Shown here piece by piece: positions 22,801-32,751 of a stretch of 64,000 nucleotides of DNA (positions are counted from its first letter, which is position 1; each line of letters starts with the position of its first letter). The stretch is taken from NCBI GenBank assembly GCA_009760855.2, contig WPIO01000019.1:2680501-2744500 (forward strand). The letters are read 5' to 3'. The notes beneath the pieces were generated by a model. It worked only from the letters and a program-made list of their open reading frames with translations, ran no database searches and was not told the origin of the DNA. Source of the stretch: Cristatella mucedo (lineage: Eukaryota; Bryozoa; Phylactolaemata; Cristatellidae). A program made the translations under genes and the position numbers.

Positions 22801-25419
22801 AGATCACCGGTATTAGGATTGAGCGGTAGATAGGCTTTACAGTCAGGGTCATTGTTCAAGCATCTACAATACGTTTTTGCAGAGAGTAGCAGACCAAGCG
22901 TTGATAACTGTTCTATCGACTGTTCACTCTCAGACTAAAAACATTAGCAGATTACCGAGTAAAGCTAGTTCCTGAATGACAACAGCAGGCTGTGACAGCA
23001 TTCATTCTAACACGAAAACATTTTCAGATTGTTAAGTAAAAAACTAATCTCGGAATGACAACAGCAGGCTCTGACAACATAAAGCTTTGACAGCCAATAT
23101 GCTTCACCCCTCCCCCCCCGACAAGAGAGTGCCAGTGGCCTGTTATAGTTTAGCCGCGAATCGAATACAAGGCAGCATTCAGTGAAAGGCGCCGAAGCAG
23201 CTGACACAGGCAGCTCACTTGTTGATCCAGTCTGAGAAGGCGGTCAGCTCGTCGTCGCGAACCGAGTGTGTCGTACCCTGACTCGATGCCTCCGACGTGC
23301 CACCCACGACTTGCACGTCTTTCCTCTGCTTGACCTGCTTCTTCATTTGCCTTCCAACGTTGCGCACTTCTTCCAATTTGGAGTACATCTACGAGAGGCA
23401 TTCGGAATCCGTCTCGACGACAGCAATGAGCCATCGAGCTCTGCTCCTACACATATCAGGGTCATCGCACAGTGAGGTCATCCAGAGGCACAACGGCGCA
23501 GTCGTGGTTAGGGAAGCAGGTGCTCGTGTTTCACAGACAGCCGCAACTGCCAGCTGCCATAATGGCGATCGTACAACGGCTCCAGCAAACCATGCTTCCC
23601 TTCGGGCACACCCGCTCTGGAGTGTCGATCGCAGAGGCAGCAGCAATTGCACTTGCCAAGCAAGCCCCGTACTGTGCAAACCTAGCCTTGCGATGAATGC
23701 TCACCATTTTAAACTCCACCATGTCGATCATGCCATCTTTAACGTTCAGGTCGAACTGGGACACGAGGTCTCTCACTTGATAGGCCGGCAGTTTGTGCCC
23801 ACAAACCTCCAGCGCCTGACCAAGCTCGCTCATAGATATGGAGCCATTGCCGTCTGCATCCAGCTACAACGATGCAAAGGCAGCTGAGCGACCGGAGCTC
23901 GCAGGACGATCGCGGATGATAACGATCGTGCACAGGCACAAAGGGTAAAGCAAACAGGCATACAAAAGCAACTCAATGTGTGTGTGTGAAACAGGTGTCA
24001 GCCAAAGCATAAAAACCAGGCAATGTGGAGCCGACGAGGTTTGTCAGCGTGCATCGAGACAGTGAGCAGAGCTACTACTGCGTTCGACAACAGAAAGCCG
24101 TGCCAGCTAAAATTATCCATTCGGAATATGAGACAGCGAATGGCACGGCACCGCCGGCCGGCGAACCAGTTTCAGCCGTGCGTCACGGCTAAGTCGAGTC
24201 AGTATAGGACCGTGCTTTACGCTAACGAAAGGCTCGTCGCCAGTGTCTCTTCGGCTAGAGCCAGGCAACCTCGAACAAAACCGGTCAGTGTAGCAGCGCA
24301 TCCAACTCCTCTGCATCGTTCCGACTCAAGAATCTCACGAGATTCTCGCGAATCTCGTTTTGCTGCGATCAAATGCTGGTACGGTTGATGATGGTGGCAC
24401 CCATTTCCGACGCTATTTCTTTTTCTGGCCGTAGCTTACTCTGTCGCAGTGGCAGGAGCCTAATCGGCATTGCGATTACGGTCCAGAGCGTCCGAGGTGC
24501 ACAAAAAAAGGTAGATGATGGCACAGCGTCGCACTGGAGAGAAATTTGAAGCCTACTGGAGCTATTAATCTATGTTCAGGTGCCCTCTACAGAAGATTTC
24601 GCTCAGCAGATCCTAGACTGCGTAACCGCTTCAACAAATGCTACCCAACGACAAATAATCTCCTGCTGTCGACTGTGGCACATCCTTGCTAGGAGTCTTG
24701 AGCTGCTGCTTCCAAGATACTCGCTTTCTCGACTGGCATCCTGACTTAGCTAAGATTCTCACTTCATCTATGTTGAGTGAGATAAAGTGTGTTGGCTGCC
24801 GCATGCGTACCAAAAGCAGCTTACACTTTAAGTGAGCTATAAGAAACCATCCTTTGTAACACCCACCTAATCGCTGTGGCTATGTGGAGTTACAGACGGA
24901 GATACAGTACTGTAAAATACCCCTCTCCCGGCCCTAGGGTACGGATCCTGCACTAGACAAATAGGATAGGCAACCCAGCATGGACCGGAGACAGCGATAC
25001 CCGGCAGTACTGCCTGTACGAACGCGAATCCGGGCAGTCCATCTACACATCGAGTCCAGCTATGGCGGCTGAGGCCACGCACGAAAGAGAACCTTTTCCG
25101 GATGGCGCCGGCCTGGCGGCGGCGGCGTCCCGGCTCAGCGCGGCTCGAAATAAGCAGCCATTGCTGCTGCAAATCTAAGAGCCGACGTTACTGGCAACTG
25201 GGATCGCGGCCGCTGCTCTTCGCGCGGCGTCCGGCTCAAAGGCCGTAACTCCACTCGGCGGCTTTTCCGGGAAGCACGGTCGAGTGGGGCTGGGGGAGGG
25301 GCGGAAGCGATTCGGCAAATCGAGGCTGGCTGCCGCGCGGTGTCGGCTCTTACCGTCTTAAATTTCTCGACCAAGTCTTGCATCTTCTCGTCGTTAAGCA
25401 TCAAACTTTGGCGCGCCAT
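19731..25419 (-). CDS. PLS: Plastin/fimbrin, complete coding region in ten exons (616 aa)
   Basis: Plastins cross-link parallel actin filaments in microvilli and other bundles, with calcium modulating binding. Exons in transcript order are 25419-25354, 23863-23705, 23388-23219, 22863-22768, 22621-22414, 21868-21608, 21489-21285, 21037-20759, 20632-20379 and 19883-19731. All junctions are GT-AG and phases agree throughout. EF-hand loop 1 (residues 24-35, [12 protein letters not shown]) is canonical; loop 2 (61-72) is degenerate. Four calponin-homology domains follow at about 117-235, 260-365, 387-490 and 505-612. Family signatures include [45 protein letters not shown] and [20 protein letters not shown]. 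The length is close to the about 630 aa of vertebrate plastins. The start ATG (25417-25419) lies in aggATGg context. It converges on the EPS8-like gene. Confidence 0.97.
20091..20210 (-). mobile_element. CR1-Y LINE 3'-terminal fragment in the last plastin intron
   Basis: atgtaatgtaatgcattgca followed by ctctgcctgtgactccaca is the inverted CR1-Y tail. It is in the same orientation as plastin. Confidence 0.78.
20379..20632 (-). CDS. PLS: Plastin exon 9 (end of CH3, start of CH4)
   Basis: Reads [14 protein letters not shown], then [20 protein letters not shown] and [20 protein letters not shown]. Acceptor ttttttcag, donor gtacgt. A long open frame running into both introns is coincidental. Confidence 0.96.
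20759..21037 (-). CDS. PLS: Plastin exon 8 (CH3)
   Basis: Reads [20 protein letters not shown], then [28 protein letters not shown] and a split Ala codon. Acceptor tttttgtag, donor gtgagt. Confidence 0.96.
21285..21489 (-). CDS. PLS: Plastin exon 7 (end of CH2, inter-CH linker)
   Basis: Reads [40 protein letters not shown] and the acidic linker [16 protein letters not shown]. Phase 1 out. Confidence 0.96.
21608..21868 (-). CDS. PLS: Plastin exon 6 (start of CH2, residues 234-320)
   Basis: Reads [20 protein letters not shown], then [20 protein letters not shown] and [15 protein letters not shown]. Acceptor gcttgtag, donor gtgagt, phase 0/0. Confidence 0.96.
22152..22300 (+). repeat. SINE-A copy, full length, in a plastin intron
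   Basis: tRNA-like head ctggtttggtctagcggtta, A-box-like ggtctagcggttaagg and B-box-like gggctcgagcccc. The CR1-X-like tail is tgtgaagcgcctaaatagag...ggggcgctatataaatgaat. It lies antisense to plastin. Confidence 0.88.
22414..22621 (-). CDS. PLS: Plastin exon 5 (end of CH1)
   Basis: Reads [20 protein letters not shown] and continues through [20 protein letters not shown] to [11 protein letters not shown], followed by donor gtgaga. One open frame continues past the 5' exon edge only because the intron lacks stops. Confidence 0.96.
22768..22863 (-). CDS. PLS: Plastin exon 4 (CH1)
   Basis: Reads [20 protein letters not shown] then [11 protein letters not shown] and a split Cys codon. Acceptor attgtag, donor gtaaga. 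Confidence 0.95.
23219..23388 (-). CDS. PLS: Plastin exon 3 (linker and start of CH1)
   Basis: Reads [19 protein letters not shown], a basic linker, [16 protein letters not shown], then [12 protein letters not shown] entering CH1. The GGTSE..GT.HS linker is conserved in plastins. Phase 0 in, phase 2 out. Confidence 0.95.
23705..23863 (-). CDS. PLS: Plastin exon 2 (EF-hands, residues 23-75)
   Basis: Begins [20 protein letters not shown] and ends [11 protein letters not shown]. Loop 1 keeps all calcium-ligand positions. Loop 2 has Leu and Val at ligand positions 1 and 3. Acceptor ttgtag, donor gtgagc, phase 0/0. Confidence 0.95.
23864..25353 (-). other. Plastin intron 1 (1.5 kb)
   Basis: Contains a CR1-Y 3' fragment (24,630-24,915, + strand) and a CpG-rich end beside exon 1 (about 25,060-25,340), where first-intron regulatory elements could lie. 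Confidence 0.7.
24630..24915 (+). mobile_element. CR1-Y LINE 3' fragment in plastin intron 1
   Basis: Sequence from ctgctgtcgactgtggcaca to the tail (tggagttacagacggagata) matches the 3' ends at 36.0-36.4 kb and, inverted, 42.5-42.7 kb. Confidence 0.8.
25354..25419 (-). CDS. PLS: Plastin exon 1 (start codon, residues 1-22)
   Basis: It reads [20 protein letters not shown] then KT, followed by donor gtaaga (25,353 downward), phase 0. It forms the first helix of EF-hand 1. Confidence 0.92.
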
Positions 25420-25550
25420 CCTGTTCGTTTGCTCGCCTGAGCACACCGCCGCACAGAGTGACACTACCGATGAGTCAGGTAGGCAGGTAAATGAGAGGAA
25501 GCCACCTTGCACTTCCTGGTTTTCCTCTCTTCCTATTGGCGGACTCAGAA

Positions 25551-25832
25551 ACCGGATACTGACCTTATATGGAGTACAGACTCTCCCATCCCGAACCCTG
25601 CTGCTGGAGTGATGGGCTATTACTTATAAATACACTGGACTTATTCCTCAAGTACCGATCGCGGTGCGGTTAGACTTTCAAGCACCTTTATCCTTTGGGC
25701 TTGCAGTTACAATGCCATTCTTGGATTTATACTTATTTTGTTCAGTTATTTTCAATGCTTATTCAGGGAATTCTTTCTCGGCCGTCCGCTTTATGTATGT
25801 ATTCAGGACTCCCTGCTGGCTACTGAATGCAC

Positions 25833-25895
<63 letters not shown>

Positions 25896-26237
25896 TATAT
25901 TCAGGATTCACTGCTGCGCTACTCGAATCCGTTTGCTGAAAGCTTGTGTTCGAGAGCACTGTACTGCTCGGGCCGAGGACCGAGGGCACTGAAAGTGGAC
26001 GGCCGAGAAATAATTCCCCGAATAAGCATAGAAAATAACTGAGAAAAATAAGTATGAATCCAAGAATGGCATTGTGGCTGCTAGCATAAAGGATAAAGTT
26101 GCTTGGAAGTCTAACCGCATCGCGATCGGTACTGGAGGAATAAGTCCAGCTATAGTTATAAGTAATTGCCCTCACTCCCGAAGCAGCGGTTCGGGATGGG
26201 AGGAGAGTCTGTACTCCGTGTAAGGTCGCTCTCCGGT
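25551..26237. mobile_element. Long imperfect inverted repeat (foldback/MITE-like) with central (CA)n
   Basis: The left arm runs from accgga at 25,551 to about 25,800. The right arm, about 25,985-26,237, is its reverse complement with scattered differences. Both arms share ggagtacagactctcc, cccatcccgaacc, ttcctcaagtaccgatcgcg (a near match in the right arm) and aatgccattcttggat. The centre is a 66-bp (ca)n. No transposase frame is visible. Confidence 0.85.
25828..25893. repeat. (CA)n microsatellite
   Basis: About 60 bp of pure ca/ac dinucleotide at the centre of the inverted repeat. Confidence 0.97.
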
Positions 26238-26610
26238 GACCTTTTCATCTGGACAGTCCCTACTTCGGTTGCCAGCAGTAAGCTGCCGCTCCGACAAACT
26301 CTCGCCGATTGCCTCGGCTGACGCCACCTCGAGTGCACGCCTCTGGCTCTTCGTGCCGCAGCGTGAGAAGAGCGACCGTTGGCAACGATCAATTCGCCTT
26401 AAGCTCCAGCTGCCCGAAGTGGCTGACGGGGGAGCGTGCGCCTCAGCCATCGCGACAGCGAGGCGATTCACTTTCTTTTGCAACATATTTGCTAGCACAT
26501 TTCTCGTCTGGAACTTGAATTATGCGAACGCGTCCCCGCCAGTCTTCTCACGCACATCGCACATATCGCATGCCAATTGACACCCTCCAGCACCCTCTAC
26601 TGTCGGCTGC
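26238..26610. other. No gene recognised
   Basis: Short overlapping chance frames only. This is the distal 5' flank of plastin. Confidence 0.4.
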
Positions 26611-26798
26611 CGAATAAATAAATCAATCCTAGCTGATTAAACAGCCTTTTTTTGTATAGCGACAGGAGAGCCTTTACGGCTATCACCACCGCTTGCAGTG
26701 GCGATAAAGGATCGCCCACCACAGGGTTCGAACCGACGACCTCGGGACCGAGGTCGTGAAAGCGACCGCCTTACCTAGTGTGCCATCAAGGCTCACCG
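26611..26798 (-). repeat. SINE-B copy
   Basis: Reading the - strand: ggtgagccttgatggcacac, B box gggttcgaaccctgtgg, body gcggtggtgatagcc and tail gctaggattgatttattt. Confidence 0.88.
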
Positions 26799-27189
26799 AA
26801 GAGTTCAGCTCCCGAAGGGCAGAATGATGCATATTTCTTTCCTCTGTCTCTAGCGCTGCAATTTGCCTTGGATGCTAGAGTGCTTTTACAAATCTGGCTA
26901 AAGATTTGGCTGGCTGCTTTAAGAGATTTGAAAGCTTTGCATGCGACACAGATTAGCGACTTCTGGCCAAACTTCGGAGCGTTTTAGCTGCCGCTTGGCT
27001 CCACGCTGCACCGCGACGGTGTACTCGTTTCTTCTGGCACAGGCAGATTACGAGCGACGCATTTGAAAAGGGTGCAGCTCCGAGAGTCATCCCCCGGCCC
27101 CAGGAGGAGCCGCGAACTGCTGCTCGGCACGCTACCCGGCTCGCTACTTTCGCCGTTTGATTGCCTTCGTTACGCTACGATTGCATTCG

Positions 27190-27552
27190 TTACGTTATGC
27201 TCCCAAAGCCTGGAACTCCCTCCCGACCTGCGTCAGAACATCCCCTGACCTGGCCACATTTAAAAGGAATTTAAAAACACACCTATTTAGGACAGCATTT
27301 AGTGGGTCCCTGTGATTCGTCCTTCATGTGCTTATGCGTGCTGACACTGTGCATGCTGCCACTAACCACATTTGCATACTGACCCTGTTCATGTCACCCC
27401 TAACCATTTTATTCATTTTGTTTGTTTGTCAGGCATGATTTTACTCACCATTCAATTGCATTTTCATTTGCAGCAAATTTAAAGCGCCTAGAGAGAGATT
27501 GAGTTCTCTGATGGCGCTTTATCAAGTGCATTATTATTAATATTATTATTCG
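27190..27552 (+). mobile_element. CR1-X LINE 3' fragment
   Basis: Starts ttacgttatgctcccaaagc within the C-terminal coding end, passes the TGA of the AFSGSL ending and the 3' UTR tail, and ends in (att)n. Confidence 0.85.
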
Positions 27553-27652
27553 TTAGCCAATCTGACTGCTTCGCGCCGTTCACTTCGATTCACTTTTCAA
27601 GTATTATGTAGCCCCCTGCACGCTAGCCCTGGAGAGTTTTTCATCTAGAGCC

Positions 27653-27684
27653 ATGGACGACTCACCGTTTCCGGTTGCCCTCTT
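27653..27684 (+). CDS. Possible first coding exon (MDDSPFPVAL...), unconfirmed
   Basis: An ATG in gccATGg context reads MDDSPFPVAL plus a split codon and meets a strong donor gtaagttc. The peptide resembles the N-terminus of the PP2A scaffold subunit A (DDSLYPIAVL-type). No following exon was found in the window. Eleven codons can match by chance. Confidence 0.25.
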
Positions 27685-27689
27685 GTAAG

Positions 27690-30105
27690 TTCCAGACGAA
27701 GCACCGTGCTGATGGGATACCCTCATGCCTTCGATCTCTCGAGAAGAAAACTAAAGGGAAAATTCTAACGCCAAGTATGATGCTCGTAAATTTTTACGAG
27801 TGCGTAGAACGTTCCGTCTCTAGAAAAGCAAGCAGCGAACTCTTGCAATCCTACCAGCCGCCAAAGCAAGCTGCTCCGCGCCATACCGGAAGAAGAAGCA
27901 GCAAGCGAGCCAGTCCATCTGTCAGCCCTTGCGGAGAACTACTGAGAACTGACCTGTGCATCGGAAAGTTCAACTCAAGGTGCGACCGGAGCTCGTCTGC
28001 GATCGGACTGAGCGACGGGAGAAAATTTCGCCTCGAGTGCGGAGGAGGAATAAACGATCTCGCAACTTTCGTGCTATCGGTCATGCCGCAACGTTGCTGC
28101 CATTCAAAGCATTCAAAGCATTAGTTGCCGGCGCGTCCGCGTGTCAAAACACGCGGACGCGCGCCGTGGGTCTTCTAGCAAACTCTTGGCTCTGCCAGCG
28201 GCGGTGGCGGCGGCGGAGCGGCTCTCGCCGTGGCGCGGGCTAGTTACTACCGCGTTGACGGAGCGCCCGAGCGCATCTTACAACGCGCGTCCTACAACGC
28301 CTGAGAGACACGATTGAACGCTGCGGTGTGCCGTGCCGGCGGTTTATCTCCAGCATCAAGAGTCAGCGAGAGGGCTGCGTGACTCATCGCCTGTGAGTTG
28401 CCGACGATCGCACCCGGTATCCGGTAAACTCATTCTAGGGCTCGCACATTGCGTGCACGCATGCTCTGCTAGCTGGCGCACGCATGCTTGAGAGGCGCTC
28501 GGGTACGGTCTGCAGGAGGGAGCGTGAATGCGAACTCTACCGGAAGTCAGAGCGAGCCTACTTTATCCGTACGTCGAGGCCAGGCAGATTACTTACTTAT
28601 TTAGTGCGAACGCGGTCCCTGCTTTCACGTACGTTTATTGGCTGGCAGACATGGGCGCTAAACGCTGTAGCCAGATATCGAGCCGTCGCGACTGGGACGT
28701 TTCGAGCGTGAGCGTGCGAGGTGCGCGGTGCGAGGCGAGCGAGGCCGCGCGTGTCCCCGCGCCTCCGCTCAAGGTAAAGCCATGTAAACGCGTGACAGTG
28801 ATCCTGCATGACAAAAATCATTGCCATCCATCTCGTTAAAAAAGACGCTATGAGCGTCGAGCTGCCCTGACGAATAAGCCGTTCTCTAACCCAAGCACTG
28901 AACGTGCAACGCCAGCGGTCGAACGTCGGAGCCGCAAGTTGCTCCAGGCAGCTAAGCTATCCGGTAGGCGCGCGCTCTGCCCTGCGTCTGGAGCGTCGCG
29001 CGTGGGTCCGTTGACTATGCGTCGTCGACGAGGACGCAAAGCTGACGGCGAGTCGGCCAGCGATAAGGGCCGCGCTAGGCCGCTAACCACGTGGCCTCGC
29101 GAGCTTGCGTTGCACGACTTCCTCTTTTCTCCTTCTTCTTTTCCTCTTTTCCTCTTTTCGGCGCTGACGCGGTAGGTGCGAAAACGCACGCGATAGCACA
29201 TGCGTGCCTTTCCCGCACCACGCCGGAAACGGTACATTCCCTTATACTGTACTTTGTCCATGCAGGATCACGTGCTACCTCCGCCGTTCCGCGCGCAGTA
29301 AGCATGCTGACCTTCCGGGTTCGTCCCACGTACATTTGCTTGCATTCCGCGATACGGCTGCCAGCTGCCATATCGGCGATATCGCGACCCGCTTTCACTG
29401 CGAGGGACTTTGTTAAACAGAGTCCTCAACTAGTTGCTCGGAAGCCAAAATGCTCAACTTAACGATTACATCTTAACGGCCTGGGCATCGGCACGGCATC
29501 TCGGTAGAGTTTAAGAGCAAAATCTCGGTCGTTACTTTAAAGCGCGTAAATTACCTGCCGAACCGAGTCTGCATAGCCGAGCATGCTTGCAGGCATGAGT
29601 CCTTGTCTGTAAAGTTGATTCCTCTAGCCAGGGACTCGCCTTCAGTACGCAAAGCTACGCCGCCGCGACGTCTCCACGGTTAAGCGATGGGGCGAAAGAC
29701 CTCCATCTTGCCAGAGGCGCGAGCGAAGGATGAGCGGCGGCGTCTCTGGCAGGTCGGCTGCGCTACCCACACTTCGAGCGAACTCTAGTCGGGCAGAGCA
29801 CGCTGTCCGCTTTCCTGGGTGTCCGGTCGGCTCGAACATCTTAGCACCAGCCCCTTCCAGCCAACTTCCGAAGTACTGCAGCGAATCCATTTAGTGACTT
29901 TCTCACTCTCGGCTAGTGAGGCCACTCGCTTCGGCGGGGCTTCCGGCAATTTGTAATAGATGGCCGCATTGTCCCATCAGTCTTCTGACGTGTGCAACTG
30001 CTCGCACAAGAAACCACACGTGTTACTGTATTCTCAATATCGCAATATCGTGACGGTGGCGGTGGTGGCGGTGGCGGCGGTGGTGGCGGCGATCGCGTGC
30101 TGACA
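27690..30105. other. CpG-rich stretch, no gene confirmed
   Basis: From about 28,100 to 29,420 the sequence is rich in CG dinucleotides, with many overlapping chance frames on both strands. It could be a CpG-island promoter. A perfect hairpin at 28,131-28,162 and a ggtggcggtggcgg tract at 30,050-30,090 are the only structures seen. Confidence 0.35.
28131..28162. repeat. Perfect GC-rich hairpin, 14-bp stem, 4-nt loop
   Basis: gcgcgtccgcgtgt, loop caaa, then acacgcggacgcgc. Confidence 0.93.
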
Positions 30106-30109
30106 GGCG

Positions 30110-32090
30110 GAACCGACCGATGGTTCGAAACTCGACTTCAGCAAAACTATTGTTGAATCGCAGCCTGCGACCTCCCTTAAGAGATTTTCTGAGGTTTTTC
30201 CAGGCGATGTAACTAACTTTATAAAGTCTAGCAAAACGAGCTCATCTCTTGAAAATCCTATTCCTTCTCCTCTGCGGTCTTCACTGGCAGACAAACTTAA
30301 CCCAGCCAAACCGAGATTGTTAATACTTCTCTGGAAAAAGGTGTTGTACCCAAGACCTTCACATCGTCGTTTGAATCGTTAGAAATCGTAATAAATTAGA
30401 AATTGTTAGAATCGTAAGTCGTCGTCGGTAGAACACTACCTAAAAAAACAGGATTAGATACACAGGTCCTTGTAAACTATTGCCCAGTATCAATTCTGTT
30501 TTGTCAAAGGTTCTTGAAAAAATTGTCTCTTAGCAGCTGGTAACACAAATTGAAAAGAATAAAACTTTACAAACATTTCAAGCGGGGTTTAAACGGAAGC
30601 ACTATACTGAAAATACTCTCCTCCGCGTAACCAATGAATCCTCTGCAGAAACGATGAGGGGAATGGCTCTGCACTAGAGCTGCTAGATCTATCAGCTGCC
30701 TTCAAAGCTTTGATCACGATGTCCTAATTGAACGATTAAGAACAAAGATCGATCTGGCAGACGAGACATTGGCGCGTTTCAAGTCGTACTTGTCCGGTCG
30801 TGTTCAATTCGTGTCGTTTGGGGAATCAGGTCCCCACCAGAGTAGTCACCTGCGAAGTTCGTCAAGGTCCGTACTCGGCCCTTTGATTTTCTCCGTATAT
30901 ACAGGGTCTCGTGGAAAAGGGATTTTGCCTCACGGAATAGGCTATTATTTTTATGCTGCCGATACTCGGCTGTATTTTTCATTTAAATCGTCCTAATCTG
31001 CTGCACTGGTAAACTGATAAACTGGACGCTTGCCTTGCAGACGTGCTGGTTTCGTCCTGTGGTTAAGGTGGTGGCCCCGACCGACCAAGGTCTGGCTGAG
31101 GTCGTAGGCTCAAGCCCCGAGGTAAATGTGAAGCGCCTGAATAGAAATTAGATTGATCCCCCTCTTTGGGAGCTATACAAACGAATTATGTATTATATAT
31201 TAATATTCGATCCTGCATGTCGGAAATTTCCTCAGACTAAACGACGATAAAACGGAACTCATAGGAAAACCCAAGCTTGTGGCTGGACTAGAAGGTGTTG
31301 GTCTTCTAACAGGTGGTGCTGTTGTGAAACCATCACCTTTGGTCGGAATTTCGGTGTCGTCTTCGACAGCTGCCTAACTTTTGAAAGCTTCATTAAGAAG
31401 ACTGCTTCCACATCTAGCCATCACGTCCAATTCCTATCTAAGATTACAAATGTCTTTCACGGTGGTTAGCAAAAAATTAACTGGCTCCTTTTTTTGTCTC
31501 GGCTAGATTTTTGTAATTCCCTTTTGGCTGAGCTACCACAAAAGTCACGAGGCCACTGCAGCTGGGGATGAATATGGATGCAGGGATAGCTTCCAAATCT
31601 CTGAGATTTGACCCTACGTCTCCTTTGCTGAAAGAGCTTGGATGGCTGCCGGTTAGTCAACGGATAAAGATCAATGTTCTTACGCTGACCAGCAAGGCCC
31701 GCCACGGCTTGGCGTCATACCATACCTATGTGAGCTTCTGCACCAGTTTCAGCCTACGCGTGCCCTCATGTCACGGATTGGCAATAAATTAGCTGTTCCA
31801 TTCCTCCACTTAAAGACCGTTGGTAATAGGAGCTTTTGATCTGCAGGTCCTAGACAATAGAACTCACTTCCTTCCACAATGATAAGGCAACGACATTTAC
31901 TCTCTTGCTGCCAACTGTTGCAGTCATTTCCAGCCGTCCTGAGCTGCCTACCGAATACGTACCGAAAGCCGCTTAGGTTTCGAGTTTGCCATACGAAACT
32001 CTCCTGCGTATCGCCCACGAAGTATTTTTGATTTCGTGGAGTTGCAGACAGAGCTATACTCTATTACATTACAAAGCATCAGATGCTCAA
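30110..32090 (+). mobile_element. CR1-Y LINE, degenerate, carrying a SINE-A insertion
   Basis: Starts with the pre-RT region (QPATSLKRFSEV-like, SSLENPIPSPLRSS). Continues through frameshifted RT (FQAGFKRKHYTENTLLRV-like, LDLSAAFKAL, SLIFSVYT, FYAADTRLYFSFK with YAAD for YADD) and the C-terminal region. Many stops and indels are present. SINE-A at 31,044-31,203 interrupts it. The end near 32,050-32,090 (gagttgcagacagagctata...attacattac) matches the ACATT-type tail. Confidence 0.8.
31044..31203 (+). repeat. SINE-A copy nested in CR1-Y
   Basis: Head ctggtttcgtcctgtggtta, a duplicated gaccgacc, ggctcaagccccgagg and tail tgtgaagcgcctgaatagaa...gagctatacaaacgaatta. Confidence 0.85.
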
Positions 32091-32131
32091 CACAAGTCTA
32101 TGGGTATATCTCCGAAATTTGTCGTTGATGC

Positions 32132-32338
32132 GTCCTGAAGTCCAGTGTCCCCCGTTTGGGGGAGGATCTGAAGAAGTCAGAAATTACAAAGACGAATCAA
32201 TACCCTTATCAACTTTATAAATAATCGTTTTACATATTATATATATATATTTATTTATTTATGGACTCTGAGATTTCTTGACTTCAGATCCTTCTTCAGA
32301 TCTTCCCCCAAACGGGGGGGGGACACTTGCTTCAGGAC
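32132..32338. repeat. Inverted repeat with arms of about 55-65 bp
   Basis: The left arm (32,132-32,184) contains gtcctgaag, gtgtcccccgtttggggga and ggatctgaagaag. The right arm (32,273-32,338) is the reverse complement, with a repeated atctgaag block and extra Cs. Confidence 0.85.
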
Positions 32339-32751
<413 letters not shown>

